From: Chloroflexota bacterium
Lineage (GTDB): Bacteria; Chloroflexota; UBA11872; UBA12225
Reading direction: 5' to 3'
Length of the DNA: 64,000 bases
Assembly (NCBI GenBank): GCA_030447525.1
Contig: JAUJOR010000023.1
Span: forward strand, 1-64,000
Shown: one piece after another, positions 23,853-31,186 of the stretch
Numbering within the stretch: the first letter of the stretch is position 1
Layout of the letters: each line of letters begins with the position of its first letter
The notes under the pieces: generated by a model
What the model saw: only the letters and a program-made list of their open reading frames with translations
What the model was told of the DNA's origin: nothing
Databases searched by the model: none
Program-made: the position numbers and the translations under genes

Positions 23853-24779
23853 ATGGATAACGCTATCACCACTGCCGGCCTGACCAAGGGCTACGGCGAT
23901 AGGATGGCGGTGGATCGTCTCTCCCTGCGGGTGGGCCGAGGGGAGATCTACGGCTTCCTCGGCCTCAATGGCGCGGGCAAGACGACCACCATCCGGATGC
24001 TCCTGGGGATGCTCCGGCCGACCGCTGGGGTGGCCAGGATACTCGGGGTACAAGCCCACCCCGGCGCCGGGGGGCTGTGGTCACGCGTCGGCTATCTCGT
24101 CGAAACGCCTCACGCCTATCCGGAGCTCACGGTGCGCCAGAACCTCGAGGTGATCCGGCGGCTGCGCCGGGTCGCCGATTCAAAGGCAGTCGAGCGCACG
24201 ATGGAACGCCTGGCGCTTGACCCGTACGCCGACCGGCGCGCCGGCACGCTCTCGCTGGGCAACGCCCAGCGGCTGGGGTTGGCGAAGGCGCTGCTGCACG
24301 AGCCGGAGCTGCTCATCCTCGACGAGCCGGCCAACGGGCTGGATCCAGCGGGGGTGGTGGAGGTTCGCGAGCTGCTGCTGGGCCTGGCCCAGGAGCGGGG
24401 CGTGACCGTGTTCATGTCCAGCCACATCCTCAGCGAGGTGGCGCGCCTGGCCACTCGCATCGGCGTGATCCACCATGGGCGGCTGATCGAGGAGCTTGAG
24501 TCAGCGGCGCTCGAGGGGCGGCGGCGCCGCTGGCTGGTGGTGGATGCCCGGGATCGCCGGGCTGCCAGGGCCGCCCTCTCGAACGCCGGGTTCGCCGTCG
24601 GCCCCGACGAGGATGGGCCCCTCGAGCTGACCGACCCCCGCGCCGTCGCCGGCCCGGACGATGTCGCGCGGCTCCTGGTGGGGGCGGGCGTGCCGCCGAC
24701 CCGGCTCGGTGTGGAGCAGGAGGACCTGGAGACGCACTTCCTGCGCCTGGTTGGGGCGGAGAAAGGAGTCAGACGGTGA
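23853..24779 (+). CDS. ABC transporter ATP-binding protein (ABC-2 exporter type)
   Basis: A 308-residue cytoplasmic ATPase. ATG 23853 is the start because MDNAITTAGLTKGYGD is the usual N-terminus; the frame extends upstream without protein-like composition. Walker A is GLNGAGKTT (37-45). The signature is the variant LSLGNAQRLGLAKAL (N for the usual Q region). Walker B is LLILDEPANGLDP, followed by the H-loop SSHILSEV. The C-terminal 75 residues form the regulatory extension common in Ccm/Bcr-type exporters. It couples to the permease starting in its stop codon (GTGA overlap). Substrate unknown; relatives export bacitracin or act in similar antibiotic resistance. Confidence 0.9.
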   Translation: MDNAITTAGLTKGYGDRMAVDRLSLRVGRGEIYGFLGLNGAGKTTTIRMLLGMLRPTAGVARILGVQAHPGAGGLWSRVGYLVETPHAYPELTVRQNLEVIRRLRRVADSKAVERTMERLALDPYADRRAGTLSLGNAQRLGLAKALLHEPELLILDEPANGLDPAGVVEVRELLLGLAQERGVTVFMSSHILSEVARLATRIGVIHHGRLIEELESAALEGRRRRWLVVDARDRRAARAALSNAGFAVGPDEDGPLELTDPRAVAGPDDVARLLVGAGVPPTRLGVEQEDLETHFLRLVGAEKGVRR

Positions 24780-25561
24780 AAGGGATGGCTGCCGCCCTGT
24801 GGACGGAGGGGCTCAAGGCAGGCCGCTCCAAGATGCCCTGGCTGACCGGGCTAGGTATCTCGCTCGCCCCGCTTGTGGGCGGATTGTTCATGATGATACT
24901 GAAAGATCCGCAGTGGGCGCGCCGCTTTGGACTGATCACGACCAAGGCGCAGATCAGGGGCGGCGCCGCCGACTGGCCGGCGTACTTCGGGCTGCTGGCG
25001 CAGGCCGTCGCCGTCGGGGGCGCGATCGTATTCGGGCTCGTCGCCATCTGGGTATTCGGGCGCGAGTACAGTGACCGCACGGTGACGGACCTGCTCGCCT
25101 TGCCCACCTCGCGTGGGGCCATCGTTGGCGCCAAGTTCGTCGTCATCGCGTCCTGGTCGGCCGCACTGACGGCGCTCGTCTACGCCCTGGGCCTGGGCAT
25201 AGGGGCGGCCATCGGACTCCCCGGCTGGTCTATAGGGCTGGCGATAGACGCCGCCGGCCGGCTTGGGGCCACGGCCGCCCTTACCATCGCGCTGGTCAGC
25301 CCATTCGCCTGGGCGGCCAGCGCCGGCCGTGGCTACCTGCCGCCGATCGGGGCCATGTTCCTGGCCATCTTCCTCTCCCAGGTCATCGCCGCCCTCGGAT
25401 GGGGCGCCTATTTCCCCTGGTCGGTGCCGGCCCTCTCCAGTGGCGTCGCGGGTCCCGACGCGCAGCACGTCGAGGCGGGCAGCTACCTGCTGGTGGCACT
25501 CACGGGAGCGGCGGGGATGGCCGGCACGCTGGCCTGGTGGCGGTTCGCTGACCAGACGTAG
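24776..25561 (+). CDS. ABC-2 type permease
   Basis: A 261-residue membrane protein starting at GTG 24776, overlapping the ATPase stop by four bases. About six helices are visible, including LTGLGISLAPLVGGLFMMIL near the N-terminus, LLAQAVAVGGAIVFGLVAIW, and a C-terminal YLLVALTGAAGMAGTLAWW. The conserved REYSDRTVTDLLALP motif (about 99-113) is the BcrB/ABC-2-like cytoplasmic loop. It forms an exporter with the preceding ATPase. No regulator or substrate-specific gene is adjacent. Confidence 0.85.
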   Translation: MKGMAAALWTEGLKAGRSKMPWLTGLGISLAPLVGGLFMMILKDPQWARRFGLITTKAQIRGGAADWPAYFGLLAQAVAVGGAIVFGLVAIWVFGREYSDRTVTDLLALPTSRGAIVGAKFVVIASWSAALTALVYALGLGIGAAIGLPGWSIGLAIDAAGRLGATAALTIALVSPFAWAASAGRGYLPPIGAMFLAIFLSQVIAALGWGAYFPWSVPALSSGVAGPDAQHVEAGSYLLVALTGAAGMAGTLAWWRFADQT

Positions 25562-25738
25562 AGACGCCATGTAGCCCGACCAGGTCCCCTCGGAGCTCGA
25601 GGGGCGCGCCGGGCAGGCCCTGAGCCGTGCCCGCTGCCTTCCCGCCGGACTCACCCCAGCCGGCAAGCCCCTGCTCGGTAATCGATCGGCACGAATACCC
25701 GGTTCTGGTCGGTGGCACAGAATGGGGTAGGGGACAGA

Positions 25739-26683
25739 TCACGTCCCCGATGGGGCGTCCAGCAGATGCGGCGCCTCACCGGGTGCGCCCGTCTCCGGGC
25801 GTCCGGGGGGCGTGGGGCGCTGGGTGGTGAGGGGAGAGGGAAGACGGGAGCGGCCGGGCCAGGCCCGGCGTCGCTCTGAAAAGGCCCAGTGGGCGGCACT
25901 GTCGACGAGGAAGCCGCAGGCCCCGATGACCAGGATGGCGGCCATCAGGTCGGAGTAGGCCAGGCGATCGCGGGTGTTGAGGACGAAGTAGCCCAGCCCC
26001 GAGTCGACGCCCAGCATCTCCGCCGGCACGAGGATGATCCACGCCAACCCGACGGCGAGGCGCAGGCCGGTGAGCACGTGGGGCCGGATCCCCGGCCAGA
26101 CGATCGTCGCCAGGAGCTCCCAACGGTTCGCGCCCAGGCTGCGCCCGACGGTGAGCCAGCGGGGGTCGAGGGCGGCGACGCCGGCGGACGTGTTCAGCAC
26201 GATCGGCCAGACGCCCCCAATGGCGATCAGGAAGTAGACCGGGGCGTCCCCCACGCCGAGCAAGATGACGGCCAGCGGCGTCCAGGAGAGTGGCGAGACC
26301 ATCCGGATCAGCTGAAAGATGGGCCCGGAGAGCTTGGCGAAGGCCGGGAGGCTCCCCACGGCGAGTCCCAGGGGAATACCAATGGCTGCGCTGATGGCCA
26401 GCCCGACGGCCACGCGCCGGAAGCTGGTCAGCAAGTGGGGCCAGAGCTGCCCGCCGGCCAGCAGGTGAAGTAGGGCGGCGAGGGCCTTGTCCGGCGCGAA
26501 GCGGGCCAGGAAGCTGGTCGGCGGGATGAGCAGCGCCGTACATGCCCACCACAGGGCCAGGGCAATGGCTATCCCGGTCACCTGCAGCAGCAGGTCGGGG
26601 GGGTGAGGGCCCCGGCGGGGGGGCAGGCCGCGCCGGCTTGCCCGCACCACAGCGGCGGACTGCGCCGGGCTGGCTGCGCTCAC
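25739..26683 (-). CDS. SsuC/TauC-type ABC permease
   Basis: A 314-residue inner-membrane protein. Its GTG 26683 overlaps the TGA of the substrate-binding protein by four bases, which decides the start over the longer open frame. The first helix is LLLQVTGIAIALALWWACTA. The permease core has FRRVAVGLAISAAIGIPLGL and the EAA-type loop LTVGRSLGANRWELLATIVW, with PAEMLGVDSGLGYFV as in nitrate/sulfonate/taurine permeases. The last 45 residues are a Pro/Arg-rich tail absent from SsuC. It is the last gene of the five-gene minus-strand operon. Confidence 0.9.
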   Translation of the reverse strand: MSAASPAQSAAVVRASRRGLPPRRGPHPPDLLLQVTGIAIALALWWACTALLIPPTSFLARFAPDKALAALLHLLAGGQLWPHLLTSFRRVAVGLAISAAIGIPLGLAVGSLPAFAKLSGPIFQLIRMVSPLSWTPLAVILLGVGDAPVYFLIAIGGVWPIVLNTSAGVAALDPRWLTVGRSLGANRWELLATIVWPGIRPHVLTGLRLAVGLAWIILVPAEMLGVDSGLGYFVLNTRDRLAYSDLMAAILVIGACGFLVDSAAHWAFSERRRAWPGRSRLPSPLTTQRPTPPGRPETGAPGEAPHLLDAPSGT

Positions 26684-27921
26684 GGGGCGATCCGCTCCAT
26701 CCGGCTGAGGCCCTCCGGCAGGCCGAACCTGGCGGCCCCACCGGCCGCCGTAATCGCCGCCCGCGCGAAGCGGTCGTCGACGAGGGCGGCGTGCGCCTGC
26801 TTCGGGTCCAGTGTCTTGAGGAAGGCGACATCGCCGTCGACGGCGGTGTCCTGGAGCAGCTTGACCAGCTCCTCGGTGTAGCTGGGGAAGGGAAAGGGTT
26901 GAAAGTCGATGCGGTTGTTCGGCCAGTCGGCGTGCTCCACCGCCTTGGACAGGCCATACTCGGCGCGGTCGTAGTGGGCCAGCGCCCGCTCGATGACCGG
27001 TAGGGGCTGGGGGAGGTAGTCGCCGCCCTCTTTGGTCAGGACGCGGGCCGTTTCCTTCCGGTTCTCGCGGGCGAAGACCTGGGCCTTCGCCACCGCGGTA
27101 ACCACCGCCTGCGCCCACTGGGGCCGCTTGGCGGTGTCCGCCTCGTGCATGATCACGACGCAGCAGGCGTGGTTGAGCCAGGCGTCGCCGGTGAAGCGGA
27201 GGATCTTGCCTATCCCGCTCACCTCGGCCAGGGCATTAAATGGATCGGCCACGATGTACCCGGCAATGGAGCCATTGGCCAGCGCCGGGGGCATGTCTGC
27301 CGGCGCCATCACGGCCAGCTTGACGGTACGGTCGGCAGCCGAGGGTTCCCCCCTGGTCAAGGGCCTGAGTCCCGCCTTGCGTAGCACGAGCTGCAGGACG
27401 AGGTTGTGGATGGAGTACCAGAACGGGATGCCCACCGTCTTGCCGGCCACGTCGTCGAGCGACTTGACCGTATTCGCGACGGTCAACGCCGACCCGTCGG
27501 TGTGGTTCCAGGCCACCAGCTTGACCGGGAAGTTCTGGCCAAATCGCATCCACACGGCGGTGGGCATAAGGATGTGGACGACGTCCACCTGGCGGGCCTG
27601 GAACGCCTCGGCCAGCTGCGACCAGCCGCGGAAGAGCGTGGGGCGGCTGGCTTCCAGCCCCTCGGCGGCGTAGAGGCCCTGGGCATGGGCCAGGAGGAGT
27701 GGCGTGGCGTCGGTGATGGGGAGGTAGCCGATCCGCAGCGCCCTGGTCTCCAGCTGCCCTGCCGGCGCCGCCGTCGCGCCCGGGCGGGCGTCGCCCGGCG
27801 CCATCCCCGAGCCGCACCCGGCCAGGATGCTGGAGCCGGCGGCGGCCGCCGCACCGGAGAGCCCGATCGTGCGCAGAACGTCTCGCCGCCTGCCCGCCAG
27901 CTCGTGATTCGTTATGTCCAC
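26680..27921 (-). CDS. SsuA/NitT-type substrate-binding lipoprotein
   Basis: A 413-residue protein. GTG 27921 is selected because AAGGAG lies five bases upstream; a TTG start at 27948 is possible. The N-terminus GRRRDVLRTIGLSG is a twin-arginine-like signal followed by lipobox ILAGC. The binding-protein core begins RALRIGYLPITDATPLLLAH, the usual NMT1/SsuA opening, then QLAEAFQARQVDVVHILMPT and GKTVGIPFWYSIHNLVL. The mid-region VAWNHTDGSALTVA lines the ligand cleft in this family. Ligands known for relatives include alkylsulfonates, taurine, nitrate and thiamine precursors. Context with a flavin-dependent acyl-CoA-dehydrogenase-like enzyme suggests an organosulfur or similar small organic compound, by inference. 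Confidence 0.88.
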   Translation of the reverse strand: MDITNHELAGRRRDVLRTIGLSGAAAAAGSSILAGCGSGMAPGDARPGATAAPAGQLETRALRIGYLPITDATPLLLAHAQGLYAAEGLEASRPTLFRGWSQLAEAFQARQVDVVHILMPTAVWMRFGQNFPVKLVAWNHTDGSALTVANTVKSLDDVAGKTVGIPFWYSIHNLVLQLVLRKAGLRPLTRGEPSAADRTVKLAVMAPADMPPALANGSIAGYIVADPFNALAEVSGIGKILRFTGDAWLNHACCVVIMHEADTAKRPQWAQAVVTAVAKAQVFARENRKETARVLTKEGGDYLPQPLPVIERALAHYDRAEYGLSKAVEHADWPNNRIDFQPFPFPSYTEELVKLLQDTAVDGDVAFLKTLDPKQAHAALVDDRFARAAITAAGGAARFGLPEGLSRMERIAP

Positions 27922-27951
27922 ACCTGCTCCTTCACATCCTTTAGTCAAGCG

Positions 27952-28764
27952 TCAGATGACCCAATCTGACGGTGCGCTGCCGGCCGGCACCTCGCTCTGG
28001 TAGCGCGCCAGGATCTCGCGCCGGATGGAAGGTAACCGCGCGTCATCGCGCCGCCGGCGGTCCGCCTCGCCCGGCGGTCGGTCTCTGTGGCCCGTCTCCC
28101 AGACGTGGGTGATCGTCCCGGGGTGAGAGGACATCAGCCCCACCCGGTCGCCGAGGTAAAGGGCCTCCTCGACGTCGTGGGTGACCAGGACGGCGGTCAG
28201 CCGGCGCTCCTGCACCACGTCCAACAGCCAGTCCTGCAGGGTCGCTCGCGTGCGCGGGTCGAGCGCGCCGAACGGCTCATCCAACAGGAGGATGGTGGGG
28301 CGAGTGACGAGCGTCCGCGCCAGGCCGGCACGCTGCGCCTGGCCACCGGACAGCTCGCTGGGGTAGGCCCCGGCAACCGGTGTGAGGCCGAAGTCGTGCA
28401 GGATCTCCTCGACGGATTGGGGACTTCGCGCCGCGCGGTTGGCGCGGTAACGCAGTCCCAGGCCGACATTCTCCGAGACCGTCAGCCAGGGGAGCAGCCG
28501 TGGCTCCTGGAAGACGATGCCGACTCGACCCCCCTCCTGGCCTGTTTCACCGTATCCGTTCGTCTCGACCCTTCCGGCGCTCAGGGGCTCGAGCCCGGCC
28601 AGCACGCGCAACAGCGTCGATTTCCCGCACCCGCTGGGGCCAAGCAGGACGAACACCTCGCCGGCCTCGACGGCCAGATCGAGGGACTCGAAGACCGCCC
28701 CGTCGAGGCCATCCCGGGGGTAGCGTTTCGTGCCGCCGGTTACGCGGAGCGCGAGAGTTCCCAC
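27952..28764 (-). CDS. SsuB/TauB-type ABC ATP-binding protein
   Basis: A 270-residue cytoplasmic ATPase starting MGTLALRVTGGTKRYPRDG. Walker A is GPSGCGKST (42-50), the Q-loop GIVFQEPRLLPWLTV, the signature LSGGQAQRAGLARTL, Walker B ILLLDEPFGALD, and the H-loop VLVTHDVEEALYLGDRV. All catalytic features are intact, and length and the VxEALxLxDRV helix are typical of nitrate/sulfonate importers. The gene overlaps the end of the upstream flavoprotein gene by 25 bases and precedes the binding protein by 30, so all are one transcript. Confidence 0.93.
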   Translation of the reverse strand: MGTLALRVTGGTKRYPRDGLDGAVFESLDLAVEAGEVFVLLGPSGCGKSTLLRVLAGLEPLSAGRVETNGYGETGQEGGRVGIVFQEPRLLPWLTVSENVGLGLRYRANRAARSPQSVEEILHDFGLTPVAGAYPSELSGGQAQRAGLARTLVTRPTILLLDEPFGALDPRTRATLQDWLLDVVQERRLTAVLVTHDVEEALYLGDRVGLMSSHPGTITHVWETGHRDRPPGEADRRRRDDARLPSIRREILARYQSEVPAGSAPSDWVI

Positions 28765-29822
28765 CGCAGCTGCCCTTCAGTTGGCGCCTGCACGGGGAGG
28801 AAGGCGGCCTCGCGCAAGCGCCGCGCCGTTGGACTGGTCGTCACATACCCTCTCCCGCCGGTGGCTTTCGCCTCCAAGGCGACGGCGGCCGTGGCCAGGT
28901 GAGCGCAGTCCAGACGCAGCTGCACCAGGGGGCGGATGGGAGTGTCCACGGCCGGCCGGCTGAGCCCCGCGCGGATCTCGCCTGCCAGCTCCGCCGAGCG
29001 CCCCTCCAGCGCCTCGACGTCGGCGCAGAACACTTCATTGACCCCGCGGAGGCAGGTGCGCGCCTCGGCGAGGGCGCGGGCCGCCAGCCCCCAGCAGAAG
29101 CTGCTCTGCAGGAGCAGGAACGTCGGGCGAACCCGCGTGATGAACGATGCAAAGTCCTCAGCGATGACCCAGCTCGCCGGCAGGCGGACGTCGCGTAGCA
29201 GGACAGAGGAGCTGCCGGTGGCTTGCAGCGCCAGCAGGCGCGGATACGGCTCGATGCAGACACCGGGCGTGTCCCCGGCCAGGGCAACGATGAGCTCCCG
29301 CCCGTCGTCGGCGTTCGCCGCCGCCGTCACCATCACGAAGTCCGGGGGGAACAGGTTGGAGGCCCAGCTGACCCGGCCATTCAGGACGATGGCATCGCCC
29401 TGGGGCCGCCACTCGACGGAGAGGGGTGCCCCACCGACGTGGCGGGCCATGGCCCCCGCCAGGGCGGTTGAGCCGAGTAGTCGGGTGCCCAGCACGTCCG
29501 GGAGTGTCGATGCCTCAAGGGGCGACCCAGGGGGGGCGCTGGAGAGATACTCCAGGACCATGCGGTGGCACCACAGCGAGAACGCCGCGCTCATGTCGCA
29601 CCAGGCGGCCGTGGCAATCGTCTCGGCCACGCGCATGAGGTCGCCTTTCGGCCCGCAGGCCGTTACGCCCGCGCCCATCACATCTCGGTTGAGGAACCGC
29701 AGGGCTTCCCGGACGGCACCGTCCGACGCATCGCCGGCGCCAGACGATTCCACCCGCGGCTCGAGGAAGGCGGCTACCTGCTCGCGCTCTGCCGGCCCGA
29801 GCAGCAGGTCAGGACGCGTCAC
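28740..29822 (-). CDS. acyl-CoA dehydrogenase family flavoprotein
   Basis: A 360-residue protein from ATG 29822. Landmarks are an N-terminal helical domain (about 1-105), a middle beta domain with RPQGDAIVLNGRVSWASNLF and TGSSSVLLRDVRLPASW, and a C-terminal four-helix domain ending QLRWELSRSA. The ACAD catalytic glutamate (usually in YEG or a similar motif) is not evident. Members lacking it include SfnC/DszC-like monooxygenases that use FMNH2 to open C-S bonds. It is encoded between a DUF4242 protein and an SsuABC-type importer, overlapping the first by 14 bases and the ATPase by 25. An oxygenase role on the imported substrate is therefore attractive but unproven. Confidence 0.75.
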   Translation of the reverse strand: MTRPDLLLGPAEREQVAAFLEPRVESSGAGDASDGAVREALRFLNRDVMGAGVTACGPKGDLMRVAETIATAAWCDMSAAFSLWCHRMVLEYLSSAPPGSPLEASTLPDVLGTRLLGSTALAGAMARHVGGAPLSVEWRPQGDAIVLNGRVSWASNLFPPDFVMVTAAANADDGRELIVALAGDTPGVCIEPYPRLLALQATGSSSVLLRDVRLPASWVIAEDFASFITRVRPTFLLLQSSFCWGLAARALAEARTCLRGVNEVFCADVEALEGRSAELAGEIRAGLSRPAVDTPIRPLVQLRLDCAHLATAAVALEAKATGGRGYVTTSPTARRLREAAFLPVQAPTEGQLRWELSRSA

Positions 29823-30366
29823 CGCCGACTCCGGCCGGGGCGGCGGCGCCCGCCAGGCGACTCAGGCGCGTCACGGGAGTGCTGACCACCTCGCGCGCCC
29901 GGCGCACGGCCCCCTCATCCTGCGCCTGGTAGAAGCACAGGCACTTAGACATGTCCTCACAGACGTACGTGCGCAGGAAGCGCACCTCCGGTACCTGGGC
30001 GTACAGGGGCGCCTTGCCCTTCTTGCGCTCCAGGTAAGCGTCCATGGCCAGGCCGGCGGGGAAGTCCCACTCCACGAGGTAGTCGGCAGCGCTCTGGGCG
30101 CCCTTCACCTCGTCCAGCGTGGCGCCGACCAGCCGGACCTGAGCAATCCCGCCGACGGGAGCGCCGCCGCGGTCAAGGGCATCCTTCAACGAAGCTTCAT
30201 CCTCGTGCTCGACGACGATATAGGCCCGCTGCAGATCGCTCGGCACCTGCGCCTCGATGAACGCGCCACCGGCCTGCCGGACGGCACTCGCCACCGTGTC
30301 GAAGAGCGGCTTCAGCTCCTCGCGCTGGCCTGCCGTGGCCGGGAACTCCAGGAGAAACAAGGCCAT
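29809..30366 (-). CDS. DUF4242 (SCO4226-like) domain protein
   Basis: A 185-residue protein. ATG 30366 is chosen because GAGGGG lies nine bases upstream and the body begins MALFLLEFPATAGQREELK. The C-terminal part has the DUF4242 hallmark VRFLRTYVCEDMSKCLCFYQ (about 131-150) followed by DEGAVRRAREVVSTPVTRL. The N-terminal half repeats a similar ferredoxin-like pattern (RAYIVVEHEDEASLKDAL), so this is probably a tandem duplication of the fold. SCO4226 relatives bind nickel and some DUF4242 proteins are periplasmic or metal-associated; here no signal peptide is seen. First gene of the five-gene operon. Confidence 0.78.
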   Translation of the reverse strand: MALFLLEFPATAGQREELKPLFDTVASAVRQAGGAFIEAQVPSDLQRAYIVVEHEDEASLKDALDRGGAPVGGIAQVRLVGATLDEVKGAQSAADYLVEWDFPAGLAMDAYLERKKGKAPLYAQVPEVRFLRTYVCEDMSKCLCFYQAQDEGAVRRAREVVSTPVTRLSRLAGAAAPAGVGGDAS

Positions 30367-30444
30367 TTGACCACTACCCCTCATCTACGGCGCCACAATC
30401 ATCCGGCGGCGTAGTCTATTTAGTCAAGCAACTTACTCTACTAT

Positions 30445-30461
30445 TTCCCTATTGTAGGGAA
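30445..30461. promoter_or_regulatory. 17-bp palindrome upstream of the DUF4242 operon
   Basis: TTCCCTA (30445-30451), spacer TTG, TAGGGAA (30455-30461) is a perfect 7-3-7 inverted repeat, 79 bases before the operon start and 110 bases before the toxin gene. On the minus strand CCCTACAATAGGG contains a TACAAT box. It is an operator candidate for the operon, perhaps for a regulator encoded elsewhere. Confidence 0.5.
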
Positions 30462-30531
30462 GGGCGGGCCATCATTGCAACAGGGGTGGAATGGCCAACG
30501 CCGCCGCGGTTGACGCACCCTGTCTCCCGCC

Positions 30532-30560
30532 TTGTCTGTTGTAGCGCATTGCGTTACAAT
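30532..30560 (+). promoter_or_regulatory. sigma70-type promoter of the BrnT/BrnA module
   Basis: TTGTCT (30532-30537), a 17-base spacer, then TACAAT (30555-30560). Transcription would start near 30567, four bases before GTG 30571, giving an almost leaderless message. This spacing also argues against the upstream in-frame TTG start at 30532. Confidence 0.6.
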
Positions 30561-30570
30561 AACGCTGTTT

Positions 30571-30867
30571 GTGGTCGATGTACAGCACCTTCTCTGGGAT
30601 TTGGACAATGTGGCGCACGTCGCGCGTCACGGCGTGACCCTAGAAGAGGTGGAGGAGGTTTGCACCGGTGAGTTCGTCGCCCTCCAGAGCTACAAGGAGC
30701 GGTTGCTGCTGATCGGGCCGACCCAGGCGGGGAGGACCTTGGCGGTGGTACTTGAGCCGGATGTGGACCCAGGGGGCGCTGGCATCTGGTACCCGGTGAC
30801 CGCCCGACCAGCCAGCCGAAAAGAACGGTCCTATTACCGGACACAGAAAGGGGGTGGTGAAGGATGA
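30571..30867 (+). CDS. BrnT-like toxin
   Basis: A 98-residue basic protein. GTG 30571 is chosen because a promoter covers the earlier in-frame start. The sequence has the BrnT pattern: an N-terminal strand, then NVAHVARHGVTLEEVEEVCT (helix with the conserved RHGV), a central beta sheet (ERLLLIGPTQAGRTLAVVLE) and the C-terminal motif YPVTARPASRKERSYYR, where R-x-A-S-x-K-E-R is the usual catalytic/anchor segment. BrnT proteins are RelE-fold ribonucleases that block translation. The stop overlaps the start of the partner gene by four bases (ATGA). Confidence 0.82.
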   Translation: MVDVQHLLWDLDNVAHVARHGVTLEEVEEVCTGEFVALQSYKERLLLIGPTQAGRTLAVVLEPDVDPGGAGIWYPVTARPASRKERSYYRTQKGGGEG

Positions 30868-31151
30868 CCGCAGAGAGAGAGAAGACGCCTCGTCGCATTC
30901 CCCACTTTGCCAGCCGTGAAGAAGAGGCCGAATTTTGGGACACCCACGACATCACCGACTACCTGGATGAACTCAAGCCGGCGACGGTGCGGGTGGCCAA
31001 GAACCTGTCCCACGGCATGACCATCCGGCTCGACCTCAAGACGCTGGAGCAGCTGCGCGGCCTCGCCGAGGAGAAGGGGGTGGGCCCGACCACCCTGATC
31101 CGGATGTGGGTCTTGGAGCGGTTAAGAGCGGAGCGTAGGGCTCAGGCGTGA
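30864..31151 (+). CDS. BrnA/CopG-type antitoxin
   Basis: A 95-residue acidic-then-basic protein with GGTGGTGAAGG upstream of ATG 30864. RRIPHFASREEEAEFWDTHD (about 10-29) is the conserved N-terminal region of CopG/BrnA-type antitoxins that wraps the toxin. The C-terminal half MTIRLDLKTLEQLRGLAEEK, then TTLIRMWVLERLRAE, is a ribbon-helix-helix DNA-binding fold. It neutralises the toxin and, with it, probably represses the promoter at 30532. Confidence 0.85.
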   Translation: MTAEREKTPRRIPHFASREEEAEFWDTHDITDYLDELKPATVRVAKNLSHGMTIRLDLKTLEQLRGLAEEKGVGPTTLIRMWVLERLRAERRAQA

Positions 31152-31186
31152 GGGCGGCGCAGGCCAGACGCGCTGATGTCTTCCCT

